Shown here one piece after another: positions 17,721 through 27,900 of a stretch of 64,000 nt of DNA (position 1 is the stretch's first letter; each line of letters opens with the position of its first letter). This DNA comes from Streptomyces clavifer. Lineage in GTDB: Bacteria; Actinomycetota; Actinomycetes; Streptomycetales; Streptomycetaceae. The notes beneath the pieces were generated by a model, which was not told the DNA's origin, did not search any database, and was given only the letters and a program-made list of their open reading frames with translations. The stretch is taken from the NCBI GenBank assembly GCA_014651175.1, contig BMWJ01000020.1, positions 1-64,000 of the forward strand, given 5' to 3'. A program made the position numbers and the translations under genes.

Positions 17721-18905
17721 ATGCGCAGACTGGACGACGACCACACAGGCACCCGCATCAAGGAGCAGCGGAAACTCGCCCGCCTCACACAGCGGCAGTT
17801 GGCGGACCGGCTCCCGTACTCCTACAGCCTCCTCAACCAGGTCGAGTGCGCCGCCAAGCCGGCGAATCTCGACTTCGTGGCGGCCGTTGCCAGAGCCCTG
17901 CGGGTCGACGTCACCGTACTGACGGGACAGCCCTACGTGACCGAACTGCAGCAGGACTGCCTCGCCGGACTCGTCCGCCCTATCAGGGAGGCACTCGACC
18001 TGTACGACCTGGGGGCCGACGACGCGATCGAGGAGAAGCCGGCCGCCCAGCTGGTGGCCAGCGCCGAGTACCTGTGCGCGCAGGTGCGGGCAACGCATCT
18101 CCGGAACGCGGCCCGACTGCTGCCCGTGACAATCGCGGACCTGACGACCGCGGCATGGCGGACCCAGTCGACGGAGCTGTGGCAGGCCCTGGCCTCGACG
18201 TACCGGACCGCCCACGACGTCTCGGTGAAGCTCGGCTACTACGACCTGTCTAGCGTCGCCCTGGACCGCATGGACTGGGCCGCGCACCGGGCATCCGACC
18301 CGTGCCTCTCCGCGATCCGCCAGTACATGCGGGCGCTCGTCTATTTCCGGGAGGGCGAGTACACCATCGGGCAGCGCCTCGTCGCCGCTGGCCACTGCAT
18401 CGTCGGCGCCGCCGAGCAGACCCGGGAGGCCGTCGCGGTCACCGGGCAGCTGCACCTCGGGGCGTCCGTCATCGGCGCCCGAGCCGAGGACCAGGCCGCG
18501 GTCGACACCCACATCGCCGAAGCAAAGCGGTGCGCCGCACAAACCGGAGACGCCTCCGAGATTCACTGGCTGTCCTTTGGACCGACGAACGTCGCCCTGC
18601 ACCGCATGTCCGCGGCGGTCGAGATGCGGCAGTACGACGAGGCGCTCGACCAGGCCCGGCAGATCAGCTTGCCGCCGGCCCTCGCGACGTCGAGGCGCGC
18701 GCACTTCCTCATCGACAAGGCCCGGTCCGAGATGGAGACCGGCCGCACCGAGGCGGCGCTCGGCAGCATCGTCGAAGCCCGCCACGCCGCCCCGGAGCAG
18801 ACCCGCTACCACCCTGGCGCCCGGGAGACCATCAAGGGCCTGGTCCACACTTCCCGGCGCACCCCGGACTCTCTCGGCCACATGGCTGCCTGGATCGGTC
18901 TGTAA
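17721..18905 (+). CDS. XRE-family regulator with TPR-like C-terminal region
   Basis: 394 residues from the ATG at 17721, with GGAG upstream. Residues about 10-65 form the helix-turn-helix (GTRIKEQRKLARLTQRQLAD, YSLLNQVECAAK). The remainder is all-helical with repeated TPR-like units. It is paired with the divergent flavoprotein gene and probably regulates it. A hairpin 27 bp after the stop may be its terminator. Confidence 0.9.
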   Translation: MRRLDDDHTGTRIKEQRKLARLTQRQLADRLPYSYSLLNQVECAAKPANLDFVAAVARALRVDVTVLTGQPYVTELQQDCLAGLVRPIREALDLYDLGADDAIEEKPAAQLVASAEYLCAQVRATHLRNAARLLPVTIADLTTAAWRTQSTELWQALASTYRTAHDVSVKLGYYDLSSVALDRMDWAAHRASDPCLSAIRQYMRALVYFREGEYTIGQRLVAAGHCIVGAAEQTREAVAVTGQLHLGASVIGARAEDQAAVDTHIAEAKRCAAQTGDASEIHWLSFGPTNVALHRMSAAVEMRQYDEALDQARQISLPPALATSRRAHFLIDKARSEMETGRTEAALGSIVEARHAAPEQTRYHPGARETIKGLVHTSRRTPDSLGHMAAWIGL

Positions 18906-18931
18906 TTGCATGTTCACGCTCTGACCTGGCC

Positions 18932-18953
18932 ACGCTCACGGATCTGTGAGCGT
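18932..18953 (+). terminator. Hairpin after the XRE gene
   Basis: ACGCTCAC and GTGAGCGT form an eight-base-pair stem with a six-base loop, 27 bp downstream of the stop. There is no clear U-tract, which is common for actinobacterial terminators. Confidence 0.5.
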
Positions 18954-19017
18954 TACGTCCTTCCCCGCGGGTCACCCTGGTCTCGTACCTGATCAACGAC
19001 GAGCCGAGGACGACGTG

Positions 19018-19576
19018 ACCGTGAGGAACTTACCGCCAGTCGCCGAGTTGACGAGGCAGCAGCAGCGCGGATGAGCAGGGCGCGACGAGCCCGGTCGCTA
19101 TCCGCGGCCGCCGCGTCCGCAACTGGCCGTATGAGGCCAGTGAAACCGTAGCCGGCCGCGCGGGGCGCGTAGCCGAGGACGCCGTGACCCGGTGGGGATA
19201 CAAGGTCACGGGGCATCAGGTTCAGGCGGTAGTGGAGCTTCTGTTCCGTGCGGCGGCGGAGGACGGAGGCCGACGGCTTTCCGTGCACTTGGCGGATGAC
19301 GAGGATCGTGGCCAGGTTCTCATGCTCGTGATCAGCCACCTGCAGGGCATGCCTGCCGGCGACGACGACCAAGTCCTGAGGGAAGCGCAGCATATGCGTG
19401 CGCTGGCCTCTCTCGGGCCCCGCGACGTGGGTGTCGAGACCACAAGCGAGAGTCGGCGTTGGTGGGCCGGGCTCGATCTGCCTCGTCCTGGCGTCCCGTG
19501 TTCACTGGGCAGCATGCCAGCTCGGACGATCTCCCGAGGGCCCCGAAAGATGGAACGGCCCCCCGTCAGCCCCTAA
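19018..19576 (+). pseudogene. Hypothetical protein with an N-terminal frameshift
   Basis: A GTG near 19018 opens VTVRNLPPVAELTRQQQRG and stops at once. The next frame continues as EQGATSPVAIRGRRVRNW, TRWGYKVTGHQVQAVVELL and LSVHLADDEDRGQVLMLVIS. The composition is protein-like and the layout loosely recalls short ATP-binding (anti-sigma-like) proteins of Streptomyces, but the nucleotide-binding boxes are not clear. One base near 19072 would join the frames. Confidence 0.4.
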
Positions 19577-19747
19577 TCCCAGGCCTGCTAGGGCGTATCC
19601 ACTTCGGTACCTCTCGTTCCTGCTGCTTCGTCCTGGCGACGGGCACCTTGCTGAACGGGTCTCGCCGCGCGTCCCGGGCCGGACCTACGTACACCTTTCG
19701 CGAAATCGGTGACCCCTTGACCCTGCCGCCGTGAGCGACCTTCACGC

Positions 19748-20122
19748 TTGGGGCGATCTCGGACGGCGGAACAGCGTCAGGATTGGGCCGTGGTGATCGC
19801 ACTGATAAGCGCCCATGCCGAGTGCTTATTCGACGATCCAGACCGGCACGGCAACCACCTGTGGCACACGGATCTGCTGACCCGAGCAGGACGGATTGCA
19901 GAACTTGCGGAGCGCGCCGTCACGGGTAAGCACGCAGGTCGAAGACTTAACAGATCGCTTCGAGAGCTGGCTATGGAGTCGGTGTTGCGTGACCGCGCCG
20001 AAGGCGGTGACCATGACGCCCCCTACGTCTCTGTTCGACTGATGCAAGAAGCCGAGAAGATGGTCCAAGCTAATGCAGGTAGGCGCCAGTTGGCTGGCAC
20101 GCCGATGCCGACGTGCCCGTAG
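19748..20122 (+). CDS. Hypothetical protein
   Basis: Up to 124 residues, mostly helical, with DWAVVIALISAHAECLFDD and HTDLLTRAGRIAELAERAV. No family is recognised. The start is uncertain: the first ATG lacks a good ribosome site. It ends ten bases before the next gene on the same strand. Confidence 0.5.
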   Translation: MGRSRTAEQRQDWAVVIALISAHAECLFDDPDRHGNHLWHTDLLTRAGRIAELAERAVTGKHAGRRLNRSLRELAMESVLRDRAEGGDHDAPYVSVRLMQEAEKMVQANAGRRQLAGTPMPTCP

Positions 20123-20131
20123 GGTGGTCTA

Positions 20132-20542
20132 ATGTTCGATCGCCTGGAGATCAAGGTGTTGCCACCGGGGACCCGGTTCCCTGCTCAGTTGCGGTTCTTG
20201 GTCAACGGCGAGGACGTGGTCGAGGAAGCGGTCGGCGAAGGTGGCCACGGGCCATACGCGGCCGATGCGTTGCAAGCCGGCTGCCCCAGCTCTCTTCGGG
20301 CGACCGGCGAAGCACGGCGTCTGGAGCTGGGGGAACCGGACTGCACCGGTGGCTGCTGCGGATCTCTGACAGTGGTCGTCCAGCGGGTCGGGGAGATCGT
20401 GCGTTGGTCGGACTGGGAAGTCCCGTGGGCTGCGCACGCCCCCATGCCCCGCCCTCCGTCGGAGCTCCACTTCGACGCGTGTCAGTACGACGCCGAAGTG
20501 ACTCGCGCTGAGTCGGACCACGGTTGGCAGGTGCACTCGTAG
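20132..20542 (+). CDS. Hypothetical protein, 136 aa
   Basis: A soluble protein starting MFDRLEIKVLPPGTRFPAQL, with a CTGGCCGSL cysteine cluster in the middle and a C-terminal SELHFDACQYDAEV. The composition looks genuine and it resembles small uncharacterised actinobacterial proteins. The cysteine cluster may bind a metal; this is a guess. Confidence 0.65.
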   Translation: MFDRLEIKVLPPGTRFPAQLRFLVNGEDVVEEAVGEGGHGPYAADALQAGCPSSLRATGEARRLELGEPDCTGGCCGSLTVVVQRVGEIVRWSDWEVPWAAHAPMPRPPSELHFDACQYDAEVTRAESDHGWQVHS

Positions 20543-20599
20543 CCCATCGCGTGGTCGATGCGCTCCCGCCGCGTGAAGCTGGGCCGCCGGCCGAGTGGC

Positions 20600-20910
20600 T
20601 GATCCGTCACTGAGGCATGAAGATCATCTGCCGGGACCCCGCCGGTGCCATACGCCGAGGCTGGCAGGCGCAGGTCCCCCAACGCCCTGCAGGTCGCTGA
20701 CCGGTTCCAGCTGTGGCAGGGCCTCGGCCGGCCGTGGAGACCTGCGTCGCCGCCCGCCGCGACTGCCTACGCAGCCGTCGCCCAGCGGAAAACTACTGGA
20801 GTCAGTCAGTCCGGGACCCTGTCGACCGCAGGACGACTGCGAACCTGCTGGACTGTGGGCCGAGCGCAAGAAGGCCGCACACGCGCTGGTCCACGTGCAT
20901 CAGTAACCCT
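20600..20910 (+). pseudogene. ISL3-family transposase remnant
   Basis: Three frames together give IICRDPAGA, YAEAGRRRSPNALQVADRFQ followed by LWQGLG, VETCVAARRDCLRS, and AERKKAAHALVHVHQ. This order matches the central part of ISL3 transposases, where CRDRAGAYAEGA, the ADRFHLW motif and a VVAHRSCL segment follow one another. Neither ends nor inverted repeats are recognisable. Confidence 0.6.
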
Positions 20911-20997
20911 CCGTAGTCCTTACCCAAGACCTGCACCAGGATCGCGTTCCCGCACCACACTGATCCCAGTCGGTGAACGAGGCTGTCGGGCGGTATC

Positions 20998-21402
20998 TCA
21001 ACCGACCAGGGCAAGTGCTGCGATGGCGATCAGATAGGGGACCGGGATGACGAGCATCCCAAGCAGCCACGGTCGGACCCGACGTCCATAGGCCGCGGGG
21101 AAAAGCACATCAACTGCGACGACCAGCAACACACCAAGCCCGCCGAAAATAACGACGCCGCCCCTGGCCCACCTGGCCCCTTCGATGACGTCGAAACTGC
21201 CGCAGTGACTTTGGAACCCTGTGTTGTTGAACGCGCAAGAGCGGAACTCAGTCAGCAGCAACCATGCAGAGTAAAAGGGCACCATGGCGGGCAACCCGAT
21301 GATGAAGTTCACCCATACCGGCACCAGTTGCCTCCACCACGACGGGCCCTCAGACCTCAACGTGACGTTGCTCCCTAACGCAGCCAACCCTATGTCCCCC
21401 AT
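20998..21402 (-). CDS. Small integral membrane protein
   Basis: 134 residues with three hydrophobic segments (FIIGLPAMVPFYSAWLLL, GGVVIFGGLGVLLVVAVDVL, LLGMLVIPVPYLIAIAALAL). Two cysteines lie in the loop between the first two. No family is recognised and the neighbouring genes are remnants. Confidence 0.65.
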   Translation of the reverse strand: MGDIGLAALGSNVTLRSEGPSWWRQLVPVWVNFIIGLPAMVPFYSAWLLLTEFRSCAFNNTGFQSHCGSFDVIEGARWARGGVVIFGGLGVLLVVAVDVLFPAAYGRRVRPWLLGMLVIPVPYLIAIAALALVG

Positions 21403-21995
21403 GGCCGCAGGGTACCTGAGCGGGCAATCAGGGTCCTCCGATCAAACCACGAGCCGTACGGACTGAACGAATCCCGCAGGATCCACGGCGGGTGCCGGGA
21501 AACGCCTCACAAAGATCCAGAGAGATCCCTACGGACCAGCCGGATCCGAACTACTCCCGCAAACTACCCTGCTTCGGTGACGCTCTGCGAAGGCTCCCCA
21601 AGATCCGTGCCATAACCCCTCTTGTGAACAGAGCCACGGGACCATGCCCGCAGGCGCGGGGAGCACATCTCGGGACCGAGCGTTCTCCTGCGGTGACACG
21701 TTCAACACGCCGGCTATCCGGCCGCACGGTGGCGACAACTGCGTCGATGCCCACGTCGTTCAGCGTTTCCATGCCGGTGCGGACGTCCTCTCGGTGGTGG
21801 AGGCGGGCAGACGTGGAGATGGCTGGACTGGGACCGGCCAGTGCCGACTGGATCTCTCCGATTCTCGCTCCGGCATGCACGGACTGGTTGCGTGCCCTGC
21901 ACGCCCGGGGCGCGGTGCTGGCGGGCGTATGCACCAGTTCGCTCGTGTTCGCCGCAGCCGGTCTTCCCGCTGCCTGGCGGGCAGTCATCCGCTCC
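21403..21995 (+). pseudogene. Mostly empty stretch ending in a GlxA/DJ-1-type regulator fragment
   Basis: No intact gene is seen. At about 21850-21990 the plus strand reads WLRALHARGAVLAGVCTSSL and VFAAAGLPAAW, the cysteine-elbow region of DJ-1/PfpI-type AraC (GlxA) regulators, with no helix-turn-helix following. The fragment abuts the 3' end of the ABC transporter gene on the other strand. Confidence 0.45.
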
Positions 21996-22844
21996 TCAGT
22001 GTTCGGTCGTCCTGGCCAGGCGGGCTTCGTCCTTCTTCGTACTATCGCCGGCCGGTGCCGGTCTGCCGCCGCCCGTTATGGGCCGGGCTGCGTAAGTGAT
22101 GCGGATGACGCCGTCCGCGTGGCGTTCAGTGGTGGCGTGGACGCCGAAGACGTCGGCGAGAAGGTCCGGAGTGAGTACTTCCAGGACAGGTCCGGCCGCC
22201 GCCACGGCCCCGTCATTCAGGATGACCAGGTGGTCGCAGAGCCGGGCGGCGAGGTCGAGGTCGTGCAGGACGGCGAGGGTGGTGACCCCAGTCGCGCGGA
22301 TCAGGTCGAGGAGTTCGAACCGGGCCCTGATGTCGAGGTGGTTGGTGAGCTCGTCCAGCACGAGGAGCTGAGGCTCTTGGGCCAGTGCCCGGGCCAGCAG
22401 GACGCGTTGTCGTTCGCCACCGGACAGCGAGGCGTAGTCGCGACCTGCGAAGGGGCGTACGCCGCAACGGTCGATCGCCTCGGAAATGGCGTCGTGGTCT
22501 TGGGGTCCGTCGCGGCCGAGCAGCCCGTGGTGCGGGGCGCGGCCGAGGGCGACGATCTCGGTGACGGTCAGGCCGGTGGTGTTGCCGCCGGTGTCCTGGA
22601 GGACGGCGGCGGTACGGCGGGCTGCGGCGCGCGGGGACAGTTCCCACACGTCGTCCCCGCCCACCCGCACCACCCCGTCCGCCGGACGTAGTGAACGGTA
22701 GACGGTCCGCAAGAGGGTGGATTTGCCGCTGCCGTTGGGGCCGACGAGGCCGACGATGTCGCCCTTTCGGACCTGGAGGCTCACGTCTCGCAGTATCACG
22801 TTGTGGTCCAGGGTGACGTGGAGATGGTCCACGGTGAGTTTCAT
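21996..22844 (-). CDS. ABC transporter ATPase, Fe-siderophore/metallophore type
   Basis: 282 residues. Walker A is GPNGSGKST, followed by a Q-loop in VLQDTGGNTTG, signature LSGGERQRV, Walker B LLVLDELTNHLD and the switch His in VLHDLD. The sequence is of the FepC/FhuC class. It is the last gene of the INLP operon, two bases after the permease stop. With the permease and lipoprotein it should import a metal-loaded metallophore; in this operon the natural cargo would be the copper or zinc complex of the isonitrile lipopeptide. Confidence 0.95.
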   Translation of the reverse strand: MKLTVDHLHVTLDHNVILRDVSLQVRKGDIVGLVGPNGSGKSTLLRTVYRSLRPADGVVRVGGDDVWELSPRAAARRTAAVLQDTGGNTTGLTVTEIVALGRAPHHGLLGRDGPQDHDAISEAIDRCGVRPFAGRDYASLSGGERQRVLLARALAQEPQLLVLDELTNHLDIRARFELLDLIRATGVTTLAVLHDLDLAARLCDHLVILNDGAVAAAGPVLEVLTPDLLADVFGVHATTERHADGVIRITYAARPITGGGRPAPAGDSTKKDEARLARTTEH

Positions 22845-22846
22845 GC

Positions 22847-23866
22847 TCAGTCCAGGCCCTTGTTGCGGCGCAGCAGCCACAGGAAGAAGGGAGCGCCGAG
22901 CAGAGCGGTGAGAATGCCGAGCGGCAGTTCGTTGGGGCGGATGAGAGTGCGGGAGAGGAGGTCGACGAGGACGAGGTAGACGGCTCCGAGGAGCGCGGTC
23001 AGCGGGAGGAGCCGACGGTGGTCGGCGCCGACGGTGAGGCGTACGAGGTGGGGGATCATCAGGCCGACGAAGCCGATGCCGCCGGCCACCGCGATGACCG
23101 AGCCGGTGAGCAGCGCGGTGATGACGAGCAGGACGGCGCGCAAACGGTTGACGTCCACGCCGAGTGCGGTGGCGGATTCGTCGCCTGCGAGGACTGCGTT
23201 GAGTTGCCGGCCGAAGAGGCCGAGCAGGGCGGTGCAGGTCAGGACGATCGTCGCGACGACGGGTAGTTGGTTCCACTGGGCTCCGGCAACGCTGCCGAGC
23301 ATCCAGAACATGACGGTGCGCAGCTCGGTGGGGGTGGCCCAGAGCTGGACGAAGCTGGTCGCGGAGAGCAGGACGTAGCCGACCGCCACGCCCGCGAGGA
23401 CGAGGCGGGTGGGTGCCAGTCGTCCTCGGCGGCGGCCGAGGGCGAAGACCACCGCCCCGGTGGCGAGAGCACCCAGGAAGGCCGCCCCCGCCACCCCCAC
23501 GCCCCCGATGCCGATCCCGCCCAGGGTGATGACCAGGACCGCTCCGAAAGAGGCCCCGTAGGAGAAGCCGAGCACGGTCGGGTCGGCCAGCGGGTTGGTG
23601 ACGAGGGTCTGCAGGACTGCACCGGCCACCGCCAGTCCGGCTCCGGCGAGGGCCGCGAGCAGGACGCGGGGTGTGCGGAAGTTCCACACGATCTGGTCCA
23701 GTGCTGGGTCGTCCGTGGCCCCCTGCCCCGTGATGTGGTGGGCCACGATGGTCCAGACGTCGGCGACCGGTATGGTCACCGCGCCGATGCTGATCGCTGT
23801 GATCATGGCGGCGATCAGCGCGGCGAGCAGGACGGCGACGCCGAGAGAGAGCCGAAGTCCGGTCAG
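22847..23866 (-). CDS. FecCD-type ABC permease
   Basis: About 339 residues with the repeated helices of the FecCD/BtuC family (RTPRVLLAALAGAGLAVAGA, NPLADPTVLGFSYGASFGA, GFVGLMIPHLVRLTVG). The start is uncertain: the frame overlaps the binding-protein stop at a CTGA, suggesting a rare CTG start at 23866, whereas the ATG at 23806 would remove part of the first helix. It works as a homodimer in the membrane with the adjacent ATPase. Confidence 0.92.
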   Translation of the reverse strand: MTGLRLSLGVAVLLAALIAAMITAISIGAVTIPVADVWTIVAHHITGQGATDDPALDQIVWNFRTPRVLLAALAGAGLAVAGAVLQTLVTNPLADPTVLGFSYGASFGAVLVITLGGIGIGGVGVAGAAFLGALATGAVVFALGRRRGRLAPTRLVLAGVAVGYVLLSATSFVQLWATPTELRTVMFWMLGSVAGAQWNQLPVVATIVLTCTALLGLFGRQLNAVLAGDESATALGVDVNRLRAVLLVITALLTGSVIAVAGGIGFVGLMIPHLVRLTVGADHRRLLPLTALLGAVYLVLVDLLSRTLIRPNELPLGILTALLGAPFFLWLLRRNKGLD

Positions 23867-24903
23867 AGCGCGTCGGGGTGGAGCGTCTTGGCGATCTTCT
23901 CCACGGCCACGTCGTTGCTGGGGCCGAGGTAGATCGAGTCGGACAGCACCACGTACGCCTCGTTCTTCGCGGCCGTCCACTGGGGGAACTCCTTGAGCAG
24001 TTTCTTGGCGTAGGCCCCCGGATCGGGGTCGTTGTAACTGATGACGACGAGGGCGTCCACGTCGGCGGCGGCGACCTTCTCCTTGCTGAGGTCGGCGAAG
24101 GAGCCCTTGGCGGCATTCTCGAAGGCGTTGGTGCCCCCGGCGTTTGCGAGGATGTCGTTGTAGATGCCCTTGGCGACGACGGAGCTGAAGTCGTTGCCGC
24201 CCATGGTCATGTTGGAGAAGAGCACCATGACCTTGGGCTTCTTCTCGCCCTTGACCTTCTCCGCGACCTGGGCGATTCGCTTGTCGGAATCGGCGATCAG
24301 CTTCTCGGCGCGGTCGCTGACGCCGAAGACCTTGCCCATGTCGCGCAGCAGGGTCCGGCTGTCCTCCATGGTCATTCCGGAGGTGTCCTGGTCGCAGCCC
24401 TGCGGGGAGATGTAGCTGTTGGCGCCGACCTGCTTGAGCTGGTCGCGGGTGGCGAAGCCGTTCTTGGCGTCGAAACCGTAGGCGGTGGTGGACAGGACGA
24501 GGTCGGGGCGCTGGGCGAGCATCGCCTCGCGGGGGATGTCGAAGGCGTCGTTGAGCTTGATGTCCCCCTTCGGCAAGGACTTGATCGCGTCGGCTCGGCC
24601 CGGGACCTCGGACATGCCGTAGGTCTGCTGGTTGACGGCGATGCGGTCCTTGAGTCCGAGGGCCAGCAGCGTGGAGACCTCGGCGACCGAGGCGCCGTTC
24701 ATGACGACCACTCTGCTGGGGGCCTTGGTGAAGGTCTGCTTCACCCCGCAGTTCTCCAGTGTCACCGGGTAGCCGCCGGCCGGGGACGAGGCGGCGGGCT
24801 TCTCGGCTGCCGCGGTCTTCCCGTCCGACGAGTCCCCGCATCCGGCGGTCGCGAGGCCGACGACGGCTATCACTCCGAGGGCGGCGATCCGCTTGGTGGA
24901 CAT
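23863..24903 (-). CDS. Metallophore-binding lipoprotein (FepB-type)
   Basis: 346 residues. The N terminus is a lipoprotein signal, MSTKRIAALGVIAVVGLATA followed by GCGD, with the lipid-modified Cys at residue 22. The mature part is a class III substrate-binding fold with SRVVVMNGASVAEVSTLLAL and DALVVISYNDPDPGAY. It starts nine bases after the NRPS stop, with a TAGGAGC ribosome site, so it is co-expressed with the isonitrile lipopeptide synthase. It probably captures the extracellular metal-INLP complex. Confidence 0.95.
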   Translation of the reverse strand: MSTKRIAALGVIAVVGLATAGCGDSSDGKTAAAEKPAASSPAGGYPVTLENCGVKQTFTKAPSRVVVMNGASVAEVSTLLALGLKDRIAVNQQTYGMSEVPGRADAIKSLPKGDIKLNDAFDIPREAMLAQRPDLVLSTTAYGFDAKNGFATRDQLKQVGANSYISPQGCDQDTSGMTMEDSRTLLRDMGKVFGVSDRAEKLIADSDKRIAQVAEKVKGEKKPKVMVLFSNMTMGGNDFSSVVAKGIYNDILANAGGTNAFENAAKGSFADLSKEKVAAADVDALVVISYNDPDPGAYAKKLLKEFPQWTAAKNEAYVVLSDSIYLGPSNDVAVEKIAKTLHPDAL

Positions 24904-24911
24904 GTGTGCTC

Positions 24912-27900
24912 CTAGTTAGAGGCCGGCTCACGGCCGGGGTTCGTATCAAGAGTCGGACGGGGTTCGGAGCCAGTTCCCGGCTTTTGAGAGCCGGGTGCAG
25001 TGGGGGCCGGGAGGTCACCTTGGGCCACGCAGTGGTCCAGTTGCCGGAAGAAGGCCGCCCGGTCGATCATCGGGTGAGTGGGCGGGACGGGGCTTCCGGC
25101 TGCAAGGAGGCTTGCGCGCACGTGGTCGGCCTGAACGGTCGCCAGGGCGAGGTCTCCGTCCGTTCCGATCGGGGCGTCGGGCAGGGAGTCGAAGAACGCC
25201 AGGACCGCTGCGGCGTCTTCGTCGTCCTGAGATATCCGCTCCCGCCAGGTGTCCAGGGCCAGGGCCTCGACCGTGTATCCGTACTCGCGCAGCCAGCGGT
25301 GCAGATCCTCCTGGCGCACCGGGGTCCCCGCGTGGTGGTGCACCACCACCGCCGGGTGCCGCGTGCCGGGGCCGGTCACCACGATCTCGGCGGCGACCCG
25401 GTCGGCCGGGGTCCAGGACTCCTCGGTGAAGAGGTCGGGCACAAGGCCCGCAGGCACTCCGGCACGCAGGACGGTCCACAGGAAGTCCTGGCGGTTGACC
25501 CTGCCTGTACCGATCGGTCCGACGACGCGGCCGAGCCGGTGGATGGTGACGGGCAGACCACGCTCAGCCGCCTGTTCCAGGAGGTGTTCGGAGGCCCACT
25601 TGGTCTGCTGGTAGCCGTAGCGCAGCCCTTCGTGGGCAGGGAGGAACGACTCCGTGAACTCCGCGCTCAGGGAGCGGGGCGGGCCGACGGAGAGGGTGGA
25701 GACGTAGTGGAGCGGGATGCGTCGCGGAGCGGCCAGCCGCAGCAGATCGTGGGTGGAGTCTGTGTTGGCCGGGCGAAGCGCGGAGTGGTCACGGACGACG
25801 CTGACCGCCGCGCCGTTGTGGACGATGGCGTCGACAGTGGCCCTGAGTTCGTCCCATTGCTCGTCGCCCAGGCCCAGCAGGGGCCGGTCGAGGTCGGCCG
25901 GAAAAGCAGTCACGCGGTGGTGCTGGTCCGGTGGCAGCGGCAGGTCGGCCGCAGCCAGTGCGGAGTGGACGCGTTCCAGGGCTGTGTCGGGGCTCGCGGC
26001 CCGTACGGCGCAGACCACCTCGGCATCGGTGCGGCGCAGCAGTTCGGTAAGCAGGTGGGTTCCGACGAAGCCTGTGGCTCCGGTGAGCAGGACCCTCTGG
26101 GGCGGCCAGGCAACCGTGTCGGCTCCCGGTTGGATACCGGGGGTGAGGATCGTGTCGGCAGCCAGGGTGGAGGCCAGTACAGACCTGGTCGTCAGGTTGT
26201 CCGGGCCGGAGCCGGACTCGGCTGCGAGGAACGCGGCGAGAGCGGCGGAAGTAGCGTGCTGGAAGAGCCAGGCCACCTTTACCTCCCTGCCCAGCTCGGC
26301 CGCCAGGCGGTTTGCTGCCTGGATGGCCTGGAGGGACTGGGCCCCGCGGTCGAAGACGTCGTCGTGCTCGGTGAGGTCTCCGGCCGCCAGCACCTCACGC
26401 CAGACGTCGGTCACTGCCTTCGTGAGCGTGCGGTCCTGGAAGGTTCCGGCAGTGACCCCCGGCGACGGGAGCTGGGCGAGCAGGGCGGCGCGGTCCGTCT
26501 TGCCGGACGCCGTACGGGGCAGGCGGTCCAGGAAGCCGAGCGAGGTGGGGATCATCGCCGCGGGCAGCCGGGTCTTGAGGTAGTTGCGTACCGCGGAGAG
26601 CGGGGGCTGATCCTCGGCGGCGACCAGGTGGGCGGTGAGCCTGCGGGTGCCGTCGGGCAGTACCTGGCCCACCACGGCGGCGTCCTTGATGCCGGGGTGG
26701 GAGAGCAGGGCGCTCTCCACCTCGGCCGGCTGGACCCGGTGGCCGCTGATCTTGAACTCGTCGTCCAGGCGCCCGAGGTAGCGCAGGAGACCGTCCTTCC
26801 CGAGCTGCACGCGGTCACCGGTGCGGTAGGCGCGCGGAGCGTCGGGCAGCCCTTCCAGCCGGACGAACCGCTCGGCGGTCTCCTCGGGCAGGTTGCGGTA
26901 GCCGTGGGCGAGCGCGGGGCCCAGCAGATACAGCTCTTTGTCGCGGACGGCGACCCGGCTGCCGGGCAGGGGGCGGCCTACGGGGGTGTCGTCGGGGGCG
27001 AGGGCGGGGTCGTTCAGGTCGGCGGCGGTGGCCACCACCGTTCCCTCGGTCGGGCCGTAGGTGTTGACCAGGCGGACGTCCGTGCCGACGGCCTTGCGCC
27101 AGCGGGCCGTTCGCTCGGGCAGGGCCGCCTCGCCGCCGATGATCACGGTGTGCACCGTGCTCGGCAGATCTCCCGCCCCGGTGGACAAGGCGTAGGCCAG
27201 CTCGTGCCAGTACGCGGTCGGCAGGTCGAGCACATTGACGGCCAGACGCTCGCATACGGAGAGGAAGTGCGGGACCGAGTCCGTCATGTCCGGCTCACGG
27301 ATCACCAGGGTGGCGCCGGAGCACAGGGTCAGGAAGATCTCCTCGACGCTGGTGTCGAAGTGGAGGGGGGCGAACTGAAGTACGCGGTCGTCGCGTTGCG
27401 GCCCGTAGCGGAGGCCCGCCGCCGCGACGAAGTGAGTCAGCGCGCCGTGCCCGACCTCGACGCCCTTGGGCTCCCCCGTGGAACCGGAGGTGTGGAGCAC
27501 ATAGGCGAGGTCGTCGGGCCCCGGGGTGGAGACCGGGGGCTGGTGGGGCTCGGTGCCCGGCGGTGCGTCGATCAGCATGATCTCGCGGTTCGGGAAGAGG
27601 TGGGCGTACCGCTGCTCGGTGACGACGAGGGCAGGCGCGGCGGAGGTGAGCAGGGCGGCAGTGCGATCCGTCGGGGCGCCGGGGTCGAACGGGCAGTAGA
27701 CGGCCCTCGCAGCCATGATGCCGAGCAGGACGGTGACGGCGTCGATGCCCCGGGGCAGGGCCACGGCCACCAGTTCACCGCTACTCACCCCGCGTCCGGC
27801 GATCCGCCGGGCAATGTGGAGGGCCTCTCCGAAGAGGTCGGCGTACGAGATGCTCCGGTCGCCCTCCTCGACGGCCACCGCGCCGCCGCGGCGGGTCGCA